Shown: in pieces, positions 9,426-19,131 of the stretch
How positions within the stretch are numbered: position 1 is the first letter of the stretch
Layout of the letters: the number at the start of each line of letters is the position of its first letter
Assembly (NCBI GenBank): GCA_964568855.1
Contig: CAZMSD010000018.1
Coordinates: forward strand, 9,565-73,564
Length of the DNA: 64,000 bases
Direction of reading: 5' to 3'
Origin: CAZMSD01 sp964568855
GTDB taxonomy: Bacteria; CAIWAD01
Notes under the pieces: generated by a model
Databases searched by the model: none
What the model was told of the DNA's origin: nothing
The model's input: only the letters and a program-made list of their open reading frames with translations
Translations under genes and position numbers: made by a program

Positions 9426-10886
9426 TCAGTTCGTCCAGTAGTTGGGGCTTTCCTTGGTCACCACCACGTCGTGCGGGTGGCTTTCCCTCAAGCCGGCGGG
9501 TGTGATTTCCAGGAAGCGCGTACGCTCGCGGAAATCGTTGATGCGCGAGCAGCCGCAATAGCCCATGGCTGAACGCAGCCCGCCCACGAGCTGGTAGACC
9601 ACGCCGGCCAGGGCGCCCTTGAAGGCCACCCGGCCCTCGATCCCCTCGGGCACCAGCTTGTCCGCTTCCCCGACGCCGCCCTGGAAGTAGCGGTCGCTGC
9701 TGCCTCGCCTCATCGCCCCCAGGCTGCCCATGCCGCGGTAGACCTTGAAACTGCGCCCCTCGTAGAGCACCAGCTCGCCCGGACTTTCCTCGCAGCCGGC
9801 CAGCAGCGATCCAAGCATCACCGATTCCGCCCCGGCGGCCATCGCCTTGGCCAGGTCGCCGCTATACTTGACGCCTCCGTCGGCGATCAGGGGCAGGTCG
9901 TGCAGGCGCGCCTCGGCGGCGCAGTCCATGACGGCCGTGATCTGGGGCACCCCGACCCCCGCCACCACGCGCGTGGTGCAGATGGACCCTGGGCCGATGC
10001 CCACCTTGACCGCGTCGGCGCCGCACTCGGCCAGCGCGCGGACCGCTTCGGCGGTGCCCACGTTGCCGGCGACCACCTCCACTTCGGGGTAGCTGCGCTT
10101 GACCTCGCGGACCATCTGCAACACGCCCGCGCTGTGGCCGTGGGCCGTGTCCACGCAGAGCACGTCCACGCCCGCCGCTACCAGGAGTTCCGTGCGCGCG
10201 AGGTTCTCGGGACCGACGCCCACCGCCGCGCCCGCCAGCAGGCGGCCATGATCGTCCTTGGCCGCCTGGGGGTAGGTCTTCTTCTTCTGGATGTCCTTGA
10301 CCGTGATCAGGCCGGCCAGTTCTCCGTTCTCCCGTGTCACAAGCAGTTTCTCGATCTTGTGCTCCTGGAGAATCCGCTCGGCCTCCTCGAGCGTGGTTCC
10401 CTCGGGGGCGCAGACCAGGTCGCGGTGCGTCATCACCTGCGCGATGGGGCGCTCCAGGTCTTCGAGGAAGCGCAGGTCGCGGTTGGTCAGGATCCCCACC
10501 AGCTTGCCCTCGTCCACCACGGGAATGCCGCTGATGTGATACTTCGCCATCACGCCCATCGCCTCGCGGACGCTGCGGTCGGAAGAGAGTGTAACCGGAT
10601 CGCGGATCATGCCCGACTCCGAGCGCTTGACCCGGTCCACCTCGGCCGCCTGGGCGCCGGGATCCAGGTTCTTGTGAATGATGCCCACCCCGCCCTCCCG
10701 GGCCATGGCGATGGCCATCTCCGACTCGGTCACCGTATCCATGGCCGCGCTGAGGATCGGGATCTTCAGGTGGATCCTGCGCGTCAGGCGGGTTTCCAGT
10801 TCCACCTGCGCCGGCAGCACCGCCGACTCGCCGGGAACCAGCAATACGTCGTCGAAGGTCAAACCCCTGCCGATGATTTTGCTCAT
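9426..10886 (-). CDS. guaB: inosine-5'-monophosphate dehydrogenase
   Basis: GuaB oxidises IMP to XMP with NAD+, the rate-limiting step of guanine nucleotide synthesis. At 486 residues it is full length. The TIM barrel begins with GLTFDDVLLVP, and two CBS domains lie at about residues 90-200 (SGIPVVDEGKLVGILTNRDL and the following repeat). The catalytic loop GPGSICTTR has the nucleophile at C303, and the flap region carries GVEGRVAFKG-like residues near the C-terminus. The gene sits downstream of the lepB terminator, so it is probably its own transcription unit. It converges on the phosphoesterase gene with a 16-bp gap. Confidence 0.98.
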   Translation of the reverse strand: MSKIIGRGLTFDDVLLVPGESAVLPAQVELETRLTRRIHLKIPILSAAMDTVTESEMAIAMAREGGVGIIHKNLDPGAQAAEVDRVKRSESGMIRDPVTLSSDRSVREAMGVMAKYHISGIPVVDEGKLVGILTNRDLRFLEDLERPIAQVMTHRDLVCAPEGTTLEEAERILQEHKIEKLLVTRENGELAGLITVKDIQKKKTYPQAAKDDHGRLLAGAAVGVGPENLARTELLVAAGVDVLCVDTAHGHSAGVLQMVREVKRSYPEVEVVAGNVGTAEAVRALAECGADAVKVGIGPGSICTTRVVAGVGVPQITAVMDCAAEARLHDLPLIADGGVKYSGDLAKAMAAGAESVMLGSLLAGCEESPGELVLYEGRSFKVYRGMGSLGAMRRGSSDRYFQGGVGEADKLVPEGIEGRVAFKGALAGVVYQLVGGLRSAMGYCGCSRINDFRERTRFLEITPAGLRESHPHDVVVTKESPNYWTN

Positions 10887-10910
10887 GCGCTTCCTCCCCG
10901 GGCTCCAGCC

Positions 10911-10940
10911 CTAATGAAAACGCCGTGCGGACACGGCGTT
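10911..10940 (-). terminator. intrinsic terminator of lepA-lepB
   Basis: A 9-bp perfect stem (AACGCCGTG paired with CACGGCGTT, loop of 4) is followed on the minus strand by TTTTCATT. It lies 15 bp past the lepB stop and before guaB. Confidence 0.8.
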
Positions 10941-10954
10941 GTATTGCATAGTGA

Positions 10955-11788
10955 TCAGTTTATCAGGTTCAACAGCCGCTGCCAGCGGATCACCTGCCAG
11001 AACTCCTCGCTCATTTTTCGCTTGTCGAAGGAAAAGTAAATCATCCAGGCCTTACCCACGATGTTCTCGCGCGGCAAAAAGCCCCAGTAGCGGCTGTCGG
11101 CGCTGTTGTCCCGGTTGTCGCCCATCATGAAGAACTGGTCCTCGGGCACTTTGACGGGACCGTAATTGTCCTTGTTCCAGCCCTTGCCGCGCGGCCAGAT
11201 GTGCGGATCGGAATAGCCGGAGGGCTGGATCGCGCGCTGCATGAACTGCTGCCCCGGGTAGGGCACGAACTCATCGCCGTCCACGTAGACGACCTTGTCG
11301 CGGATCTCCAGCGACTGACCCGGGCCCGCGACGATGCGCTTGATGTAGTTGATGGCGGGATCGGCCGGGTACTTGAAGACCACGATATCCCCGGGTCCGG
11401 GATCGTCGAAGGCCGGCAACTGAAGGTGGGGCACGTCGAAACCGTAGCGCGTGAAGGGAATCCCGATCCAGTCCGGCGTTTTCACCCCGTAGACGAACTT
11501 GTTCACCAAGAGGAAATCCCCCACCAGCAGCGTCTTCTCCATCGACCCGGTGGGAATGCGGTAGGCCTCGGCCACCATGGCGCGGAAGAAGAACAGGAAG
11601 ACGGCCAGCGAGCCGATGAATTTCACCCAGTAGAGCAGGGCTCCGTCCCGGGCGCGTTTCTGCTGTTCGCGCCGGCGCCGGCGCTCTTTGCGCTCATTAC
11701 GCCACCTGCGGTAGACGGGCGGCTGCAGGGGATTATCCAGGAAGAGGTAAAAGAGTGCCGCCACCAGGATCAACAGGGTCCAGTTCAT
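10955..11788 (-). CDS. lepB: signal peptidase I
   Basis: This membrane-bound serine protease removes signal peptides from exported proteins. The catalytic Ser is S82 in RIPTGSMEKTL and the general base is K150 in YIKRIVAGPG. The conserved box E motif GDNRDNSADSRYWG is present near the C-terminus. Two hydrophobic segments (about residues 3-17 and 52-70) flank a strongly basic cytoplasmic loop (RKERRRRREQQKR). The length of 277 residues is typical. It starts 10 bp after the lepA stop, so lepA-lepB form an operon, as in many bacteria. Confidence 0.97.
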   Translation of the reverse strand: MNWTLLILVAALFYLFLDNPLQPPVYRRWRNERKERRRRREQQKRARDGALLYWVKFIGSLAVFLFFFRAMVAEAYRIPTGSMEKTLLVGDFLLVNKFVYGVKTPDWIGIPFTRYGFDVPHLQLPAFDDPGPGDIVVFKYPADPAINYIKRIVAGPGQSLEIRDKVVYVDGDEFVPYPGQQFMQRAIQPSGYSDPHIWPRGKGWNKDNYGPVKVPEDQFFMMGDNRDNSADSRYWGFLPRENIVGKAWMIYFSFDKRKMSEEFWQVIRWQRLLNLIN

Positions 11789-11798
11789 CCGTCCTCTC

Positions 11799-13595
<1,797 letters not shown>

Positions 13596-13723
13596 TCCCC
13601 GATCCTCCGTAATACAACGGCCCTGAAAAACTGCGTGCACTGGCTCGCAGGGCGAATCAGTGCACTGGGACGGTTCCCGCGGAATTCCCGCCGGCAACGG
13701 TTGTCAGGAAACCGGGCGGCCGC

Positions 13724-14281
13724 CTAGACGGCCATAATGTCCGTTTCCTTCGACTTGAGCAGTTCGTCGATCTGCTTGGTATGCTCGTCGGTCAGCTCCT
13801 GCACGTCTTTCATTGCGCGACGTTCCTCGTCCTCGGAGATGTCCGACTCCTTGAGAGCCTTTTTCAAGTGGTCGTTGGCGTCGCGGCGCACGTTGCGCAC
13901 TGCCACCTTGCCCTCCTCCGCCAGGCGGTGCACCTGCTTGACCAGCTCCAGCCGCCGTTCTTCGCTGAGCTCCGGCAGGGGCACCCGGACCACCACGCCG
14001 TCGTTTGAGGGATTGAGCCCCAGGTCTGCCGTGAGAATCGCCTTCTCGATGGGGCCGAGCATGTTCTTCTCCCAGGGCTGAACCACGATCATCCGCGGTT
14101 CGGGACAGGACAGGCTCGAAATCTGGTTCAGCGGAACCTGCTGACCGTAATACTCCACTCGCACGTGATCGAGGATGGACGTGGTGGCCTTGCCGGCCCG
14201 CACGGCGGCGAAGCTGTTCTTCACTTCCTCAATGGCGCGGTCCATGTGATGCGTCGTCTTCTCGAGGATCTCCCGGATCAT
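13724..14281 (-). CDS. frr: ribosome recycling factor
   Basis: RRF acts with EF-G to split post-termination ribosomes. The 185-residue protein shows the expected RAGKATTSILDHVRVEYYG near the N-terminus, PWEKNMLGPIEKAI in domain II and the RRDANDHLKK helix. The ATG at 14281 gives the family length; a TTG 15 nt upstream is also in frame. The start lies 53 bp inside the upstream pyrH gene, so the pair must be co-transcribed and is probably translationally coupled. Its place in the pyrH-frr order is the usual bacterial one. Confidence 0.97.
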   Translation of the reverse strand: MIREILEKTTHHMDRAIEEVKNSFAAVRAGKATTSILDHVRVEYYGQQVPLNQISSLSCPEPRMIVVQPWEKNMLGPIEKAILTADLGLNPSNDGVVVRVPLPELSEERRLELVKQVHRLAEEGKVAVRNVRRDANDHLKKALKESDISEDEERRAMKDVQELTDEHTKQIDELLKSKETDIMAV

Positions 14282-15005
14282 CGTCCTGTTCCCCAATTAT
14301 CACCGTGCCCAGCGGTTCACCCAGGATCAGCCGTTTCAGGTTCCCCGCCCGTTTCATGTTGTAGACGCGCAGGGGCATGTCGTTGTCCATGCAGAGGCTG
14401 ACGGCGGTGCTGTCCATCACGCGCAACTGGCGCGATAGAACTTCAAAGTAGGTCAATTTCTCGAAAAATTCCGCCGACTCGTCGATCATCGGATCGGCGC
14501 TGTAGACGCCGTCCACCTTGGTGCCCTTGATGATCACGTCGGCCCTGATCTCGCTGGCGCGCAACACGGCGGCCGTGTCCGTCGAGAAGTAGGGATTGCC
14601 CGTCCCGGCCGCGAAGATCACCAGCCGGCCCTTTTCGAGGTGGCGCAGGGCTCGCCGGACGATGAAGGGTTCCGTGCAGCGCGTGATGGTCATCGCGCTC
14701 TGGATCCGGGTGGGCATGCCGGCCGCCTCCAGGGCCTGCTGCATGGCCATGGCGTTGATCACCGTGGCCAGCATGCCCATGTAGTCGGCGGTGGTGCGGT
14801 CCATGCCGTTGGCCGCCGCGGAAAGCCCGCGGAAGATGTTGCCCCCGCCGAGCACCAGGCCAACCTGGACGCCCAGCGCGTGGACGCTGCCGACCTCCTC
14901 GGCGATCCACTCCAGGGTCTGCTGGTCGATGCCGTGGCCCCGGTCGCCGGCCAGGGCCTCGCCCGACAGCTTGAGCAGGATCCGGCGGTAAATGGCTTCG
15001 CTCAT
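14229..15005 (-). CDS. pyrH: uridylate kinase
   Basis: PyrH phosphorylates UMP to UDP. The 258-residue protein begins YRRILLKLSGEALAG and has the GGGNIFRG phosphate-binding loop, the DYMGMLATVINAM helix, AAGTGNPYFSTDTAA, and KVDGVYSADP. The ATG at 15005 has GAGGCGGAAC upstream. The last 20 or so residues (EQDDDPGDPREDDASHGPRH) extend beyond the usual PyrH end and are read from the same DNA as the frr start. It follows the tsf terminator, so pyrH-frr is a separate unit. Confidence 0.97.
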   Translation of the reverse strand: MSEAIYRRILLKLSGEALAGDRGHGIDQQTLEWIAEEVGSVHALGVQVGLVLGGGNIFRGLSAAANGMDRTTADYMGMLATVINAMAMQQALEAAGMPTRIQSAMTITRCTEPFIVRRALRHLEKGRLVIFAAGTGNPYFSTDTAAVLRASEIRADVIIKGTKVDGVYSADPMIDESAEFFEKLTYFEVLSRQLRVMDSTAVSLCMDNDMPLRVYNMKRAGNLKRLILGEPLGTVIIGEQDDDPGDPREDDASHGPRH

Positions 15006-15060
15006 GTTCCGCCTCGTCAGGGATGCGCCGGAGGTGCCTCGCGTGTGACACACCGACGGC

Positions 15061-15087
15061 AGTAAAATGCCCGCCGGAGGGGCGGGC
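15061..15087 (-). terminator. intrinsic terminator of rpsB-tsf
   Basis: A 7-bp stem GCCCGCC/GGCGGGC with a 5-nt loop (15069-15087) is followed on the minus strand by ATTTTACT. It lies 8 bp past the tsf stop. Confidence 0.75.
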
Positions 15088-15095
15088 TGCATAAT

Positions 15096-15980
15096 TTATT
15101 CGCCGATCACGTAGGCTTCGAAGCCCTCGACGACGATCCGGTCGTCGTGGTTCTTGGCGATCGCGTTCACGTGCTCCTGGACCTTGACCTTCTCTTCCTT
15201 GACAAAGGACTGCTCCATCAGGGTCGCCTCCGAGTAGAACTTGTTCAGCTTCCCCTGGGCGATCTTGTCCAGGATCTTTTCGGGCTTGCCCTCGTTGCGG
15301 GCCTGCTCGCGGTAGATTTCCAGCTCGCGCTCGATGTCGCCCTCGTCCAGGCCTTCGCGGTCCACCGCGCGCGGTGTGTAAGCCACGATCTGCAGGGCCA
15401 GGTCGTTGATCAGCTCGCCGAACTCGTCGGCCTGCGCCGTTTCCGGCCTGCCGCAGGTGGCGGCGATCAGCACGCCGTGCTTGTCGCCGTGATGGATGTA
15501 TGAGTGCACGCGACCTTGGGCGTCATCCGGCAGATGCATGGAGCTGAAACGTCTGACACCCATCTTCTCGCCCAGCTTGGCCGTCATCTCGCTTAACGCG
15601 TCCCTCAGCGTGACCTGCTCGTCGGCCACCGAGGGCAGCGCCAGCAGGGATTCCACGTCGGCGGGCCGGTGTTCGAAAACCCGGCGGGCGCAGTCGGCGG
15701 CGAAGCGCCGGAAATCCTCGGTTCCGGCGACGAAGTCGGTCTCCGCGTTGAGTTCCAGGATCGCACCGCCCCGACCGTCTTCCTGCAGGTGGGTCACGAT
15801 CCGGCCTTCCTTGGCCTCGCGCCCGGCGCGTTTCTCGGCCGTCTTCAGACCCTTCTTGCGCAGGTAGTCCACCGCGGATTCGATTTCCCCGCCTGCTTCC
15901 TCGAGCGCCTTCTTACAATCCATCATTCCTGCGCCGGTCATCTTGCGCAGTTTCATGACTTCCTGAGCGGATATGGACAT
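15096..15980 (-). CDS. tsf: elongation factor Ts
   Basis: EF-Ts is the GDP/GTP exchange factor for EF-Tu. The 294-residue protein opens with the diagnostic VMKLRKMTGAGMMDCKKAL and contains ELNAETDFVAGTEDF, the signature near the EF-Tu contact region, followed by the coiled-coil and C-terminal module. It follows rpsB by 36 bp on the same strand and is closed by an intrinsic terminator, giving the standard rpsB-tsf operon. Confidence 0.98.
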   Translation of the reverse strand: MSISAQEVMKLRKMTGAGMMDCKKALEEAGGEIESAVDYLRKKGLKTAEKRAGREAKEGRIVTHLQEDGRGGAILELNAETDFVAGTEDFRRFAADCARRVFEHRPADVESLLALPSVADEQVTLRDALSEMTAKLGEKMGVRRFSSMHLPDDAQGRVHSYIHHGDKHGVLIAATCGRPETAQADEFGELINDLALQIVAYTPRAVDREGLDEGDIERELEIYREQARNEGKPEKILDKIAQGKLNKFYSEATLMEQSFVKEEKVKVQEHVNAIAKNHDDRIVVEGFEAYVIGE

Positions 15981-16016
15981 GTGGATCGATCTCCCGGTTC
16001 AGCTAGTGTTCGCGCG

Positions 16017-16997
16017 CTACTGCTTCCCTTCACCGGCTGGCGCATCCTGAGCTTCCGCCTCAGACTTCTTCTCGGTCGCCGCGGCTTCGGCCGCTCCGGC
16101 CTTGTCATCCGTCGCAGCGGCGCTTTTCTTATCGGCCTTTTCACTCGCGGGCTGTTCCGCCGCTTCCTGCTTCTTGCCTCCCCGGCTTCTGGGCTTGCCC
16201 GAATCGGTGGGTCTGGCCACCTTGGCTTCGCTGCGGCGGCGCCGTCGGCGCGGAGCCGGCTTCTCCTCAGCTTCGGGTGCGGCCTGCTCGCCCTCGACGC
16301 CGAAGCCGTCCTTGCGCAGCATCCGCGCTTCGTCCACGGCATCGGCGATGCTCTTCGTGATCACGGCGATGGACTTGAAGGCGTCGTCGTTGGCGGGTAT
16401 CACGAAGTCCACCAGGTCCGGGTCGGAATTCGTATCACAAATCGCGAAGACCGGTATGCCCAGCTTGCGCGCCTCGTTGACGGCGATGTCCTCGCGGATG
16501 GTGTCCACGACGTAGACGGCCGCGGGCAGCCGCTTCATGTTGCGCACCCCGCCCAGGGTCTTCACCAGTTTCTCCTTGGCGCGGCTGATGGACAGGATCT
16601 CCTTCTTCGAGATGCGCTCGTAGGTTCCGTCGGTAGCCTTGGCCTCGAGCTGCTCCAGCGTGCGCACGGAGTTACGGATGGTGCGGAAGTTGGTCAGCAT
16701 GCCGCCCAGCCAACGGTTGTTGACGTAGTGCATACTGCAGCGTTCCGCCTCCTCCACCATCACGGAGCGGGCCTGCTCTTTGGTGCCTACGAAGAGCACG
16801 TCGCCGCCATCGGCCACGATCTTGCCGATCCGGTTGGTGGCCTCCTCGATCAGCACGGTGGTTTTCTTCAGGTCGAAGACATGGACTCCGTTCTTCTCCA
16901 TGAAGATGTAGGGTTTCATTTTGGGGTTCCAGCGACGGGTGAGGTGCCCGAAGTGGGCGCCGGCCAGCAGCAACTGCTGAATGGTCACGTGGGGCAT
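16017..16997 (-). CDS. rpsB: 30S ribosomal protein S2 with a long charged tail
   Basis: The first 225 residues are ordinary S2: LLLAGAHFGHLTRRWNPKM, the coiled-coil region, NNRWLGGMLTNF, and the IPVFAICDTNSDPDLVDFVIPANDDA signature. The remaining 100 or so residues form a low-complexity tail: a basic patch (APRRRRRRSEAK), then alternating Ala/Glu/Lys/Asp. This is much longer than in E. coli S2 (241 residues), although acidic or basic S2 tails occur in some other phyla. The gene heads the rpsB-tsf operon. I take it to be a functional S2 because the core is intact. Confidence 0.97.
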   Translation of the reverse strand: MPHVTIQQLLLAGAHFGHLTRRWNPKMKPYIFMEKNGVHVFDLKKTTVLIEEATNRIGKIVADGGDVLFVGTKEQARSVMVEEAERCSMHYVNNRWLGGMLTNFRTIRNSVRTLEQLEAKATDGTYERISKKEILSISRAKEKLVKTLGGVRNMKRLPAAVYVVDTIREDIAVNEARKLGIPVFAICDTNSDPDLVDFVIPANDDAFKSIAVITKSIADAVDEARMLRKDGFGVEGEQAAPEAEEKPAPRRRRRRSEAKVARPTDSGKPRSRGGKKQEAAEQPASEKADKKSAAATDDKAGAAEAAATEKKSEAEAQDAPAGEGKQ

Positions 16998-17173
16998 GAA
17001 GACTCCTGACTTGGTTATACCTCCACGCCCTTCCAGCCCCTCGGGAATCCCCGCGACAGTAAGTCCGCTGAGACACCACCCTCGGGATCCAGGCGTGTGC
17101 GTTTACATCGATGCGTCGACGAAAATCGCCGGCGGGGAGTCGAGGACCGCTCCTCGACGGCCGCGCATCCTCT

Positions 17174-17203
17174 CGAAAAGAAGGCTGCCGGTTTCGACAG
17201 CCT
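17174..17203 (-). terminator. intrinsic terminator of rplM-rpsI
   Basis: Stem AGGCTG/CAGCCT (17198-17203 with 17182-17187) and a 10-nt loop are followed on the minus strand by TCTTTTCG. It lies 31 bp past the rpsI stop. Confidence 0.65.
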
Positions 17204-17233
17204 GGAAAAACTCGGAAGGCACCTGAGAGCGCA

Positions 17234-17635
17234 TCAGCGCTTGCTGAACTGGAAGCGCTTGCGGGCGCCCGGCTGTCCGTACTTTTTCCGCTCGACCATC
17301 CGGGAGTCCCGCGTGAGAAACCCCGACTTGCGCAGCGTAGGGCGCAGGCTCTCGTCCATCTCTACCATCGCCCGGCTCAAGCCCAGTCGCAGCGCACCGG
17401 CCTGTCCGGTCAGCCCGCCGCCGCTTACCGAAGCCCGGATGTCCAGGCGGCCCAGCATGTCCACGGTCACCAGCGGCTGCTCCACCACCATTTTCAAGGT
17501 CTCGCGCTTGAAGTGCCCCAGCAGGTCCTTCCCGTTGACCTTTACCTCGCCCTTGCCCGGTTCGATCCAGACGCGGGCCACGGAAGTCTTGCGGCGACCG
17601 GTGGCATAAAAGGACTTGACGCTCTTGGTGACCAT
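17234..17635 (-). CDS. rpsI: 30S ribosomal protein S9
   Basis: The 133-residue protein has the S9 hallmarks: YATGRRKTSVARVW at the N-terminus, the GGGLTGQAGALRLGLSRA signature and the basic C-terminal tail ending KRFQFSKR, which reaches the P-site tRNA in other ribosomes. Its ATG directly follows the rplM TAG with no intergenic base, so translation is coupled. The rplM-rpsI pair is conserved in bacteria. Confidence 0.98.
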   Translation of the reverse strand: MVTKSVKSFYATGRRKTSVARVWIEPGKGEVKVNGKDLLGHFKRETLKMVVEQPLVTVDMLGRLDIRASVSGGGLTGQAGALRLGLSRAMVEMDESLRPTLRKSGFLTRDSRMVERKKYGQPGARKRFQFSKR

Positions 17636-18064
17636 CTAGAACCTCAACTCTTCGGGCTGCTGCGCGGCGTGCGGATGTTCGCTTCCGGCATAGACTTTCA
17701 ACTTCTTGATCATCCGGCGGCCCAGGCTGTTGTGAGGCAGCATGCCCTTGACGGCATGCTCGATGACGAAGGCCGGATTCCGATCCATTTCCATCTTGAA
17801 GGTGGTAGTGCGGGCCCCGCCGGTGTAGCCGGTGTGGCGGAAGTAGGTTTTCTGCTCGGTCTTGTTGCCCGTGAGACGGACCTGCCCCGCGTTGATCACG
17901 ATGACGAAGTCGCCAGTATCGAGGTGCGGGCTGTAGATGGGCTTGTGCTTGCCGCGCAGCACCTGGGCGATGTTCGAAGTCAGCCGGCCCAGAATCTGGC
18001 CGGCGGCGTCCACGACGAACCACTTGCGCTCGATGTCACCGGGTTTGACGGTGTAGGTCTTCAC
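17636..18064 (-). CDS. rplM: 50S ribosomal protein L13
   Basis: The 142-residue protein carries KWFVVDAAGQILGRLTS, KHKPIYSPHLDTGDFVIVINA and the late GMLPHNSLGRRMIKKLKVYAG signature of L13. The start is a GTG at 18062-18064 preceded by CAGGAG at a 7-nt spacing; this gives the family length and the usual start KTYTVKPGDIERKW. The 237 bp upstream, up to the next gene's stop, is more AT-rich than its surroundings and should hold the ribosomal promoter, but I could not pick one unambiguously. Confidence 0.98.
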   Translation of the reverse strand: MKTYTVKPGDIERKWFVVDAAGQILGRLTSNIAQVLRGKHKPIYSPHLDTGDFVIVINAGQVRLTGNKTEQKTYFRHTGYTGGARTTTFKMEMDRNPAFVIEHAVKGMLPHNSLGRRMIKKLKVYAGSEHPHAAQQPEELRF

Positions 18065-18301
18065 AGTCCAGCTCCTGAAAATTCGCAAGACTACGAAGAT
18101 AGTCTCTGCCTGGGCCAGAGTCAAGCAATCCGGGACTCGAGCGCCCGCGTTCATGCCTTGAAATCCTGATGAGACGCTTTACGATTTTCAAGATATAGGT
18201 GGATTCCCGGCGAGTATTTCGTGGCTTCGGCACTCTGGTAAGCTTTCGAGAGAATCACCCGGGGATTAGACACATTCAGGGGAAGCTCGATACGGGAGTG
18301 T

Positions 18302-19120
18302 CTACCAAACCAGCTCGAAACCGGCCTTCGGGGCGAAGAGGCCGTTCGTGTCCAGGCCTCCCTGCACGAACAGGTTGAGGCGGTCCCAGAGATCCACGTC
18401 CAGTTCGAATCCTGCGGCGAGAGCCTGACTGCCCCCCTCGAGGTTCGAGAGGCGGGTGTTACCGAAGGATTCGAGGAACAGACTGAGGTTTTCTCCAAGG
18501 CTGAGATCGAGGGCCAGGGTGTAGGTCCAGACATCGTGCAGTATTTCCCAGCGCTCGGCTTCCTCCGCTTCCGCAGCGCCACCACCGGCGCCCCCGCCCT
18601 CTTCCGCGGGAGGAGGGTCCTCGAGGCCGACGGAAACGTACTCGAGCTCCAGGTTGAGGTCCAGGTCATCGAACTCGTTGCCGATCACCAGCAGCGCCGA
18701 GAAGTCCGATTCGCCGGTTCCCAGGTCGGGGCTGGCGGCGGTGGGCAGCTTGACCTTGCCGCCCAGCAAAAGCGCCGGGCGGATTCCCCGGGCGGGCAGG
18801 AGCAGCATGTTCAAGCTGAACTCCGTGTCCCCCAGGCCCATGACGGTCGGAGCGCCATCCCCCGGAAGGCTCCACTCGCGCAGCACGGGTTCCAGCAGCA
18901 GGCTCAGGCGCGGGAAGAACTCGGGCGTGTACTGCAGGGCCGACTCGAGCGCCAGCGTCCTGTCCCCGCCGTCCCGCTCCACCTGGATGGCCGTTTCCAG
19001 GATCAACTCGCCGCCTTCTTTCGGCGCAGCCTTGGCGGCGTCGCGCGCCAGATCCGCCCGGGCGAGGCTACAGGCCAGCAGCAGGACCAGGGCGGCCGGA
19101 ACAGAGGTTCCGACATTCAT
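18302..19120 (-). CDS. putative outer-membrane beta-barrel (Phenol_MetA_deg-like)
   Basis: A 272-residue exported protein with a signal peptide (about residues 1-22) and no other hydrophobic helix. The run LGDTEFSLNMLLLPARG, GGKVKLPTA and GTGESDFSALLVIGNEFD resembles the MetA-pathway/Phenol_MetA_deg family of putative outer-membrane proteins, and the protein ends in a strand finishing with Trp, as barrel proteins often do. A Gly/Ala/Glu-rich insertion (near residues 175-190) is probably an extracellular loop. It is followed by 237 bp before rplM and preceded by the C10 peptidase gene on the same strand. The transported substrate, if any, is unknown. Confidence 0.65.
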   Translation of the reverse strand: MNVGTSVPAALVLLLACSLARADLARDAAKAAPKEGGELILETAIQVERDGGDRTLALESALQYTPEFFPRLSLLLEPVLREWSLPGDGAPTVMGLGDTEFSLNMLLLPARGIRPALLLGGKVKLPTAASPDLGTGESDFSALLVIGNEFDDLDLNLELEYVSVGLEDPPPAEEGGGAGGGAAEAEEAERWEILHDVWTYTLALDLSLGENLSLFLESFGNTRLSNLEGGSQALAAGFELDVDLWDRLNLFVQGGLDTNGLFAPKAGFELVW

Positions 19121-19131
19121 GCCGTTCCTCC

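Noticed and set aside
13596..13697. Longer N-terminus for LepA
   Set aside because: The upstream 34 codons are not LepA-like, and the TTG at 13595 has a strong Shine-Dalgarno sequence and gives the family length.
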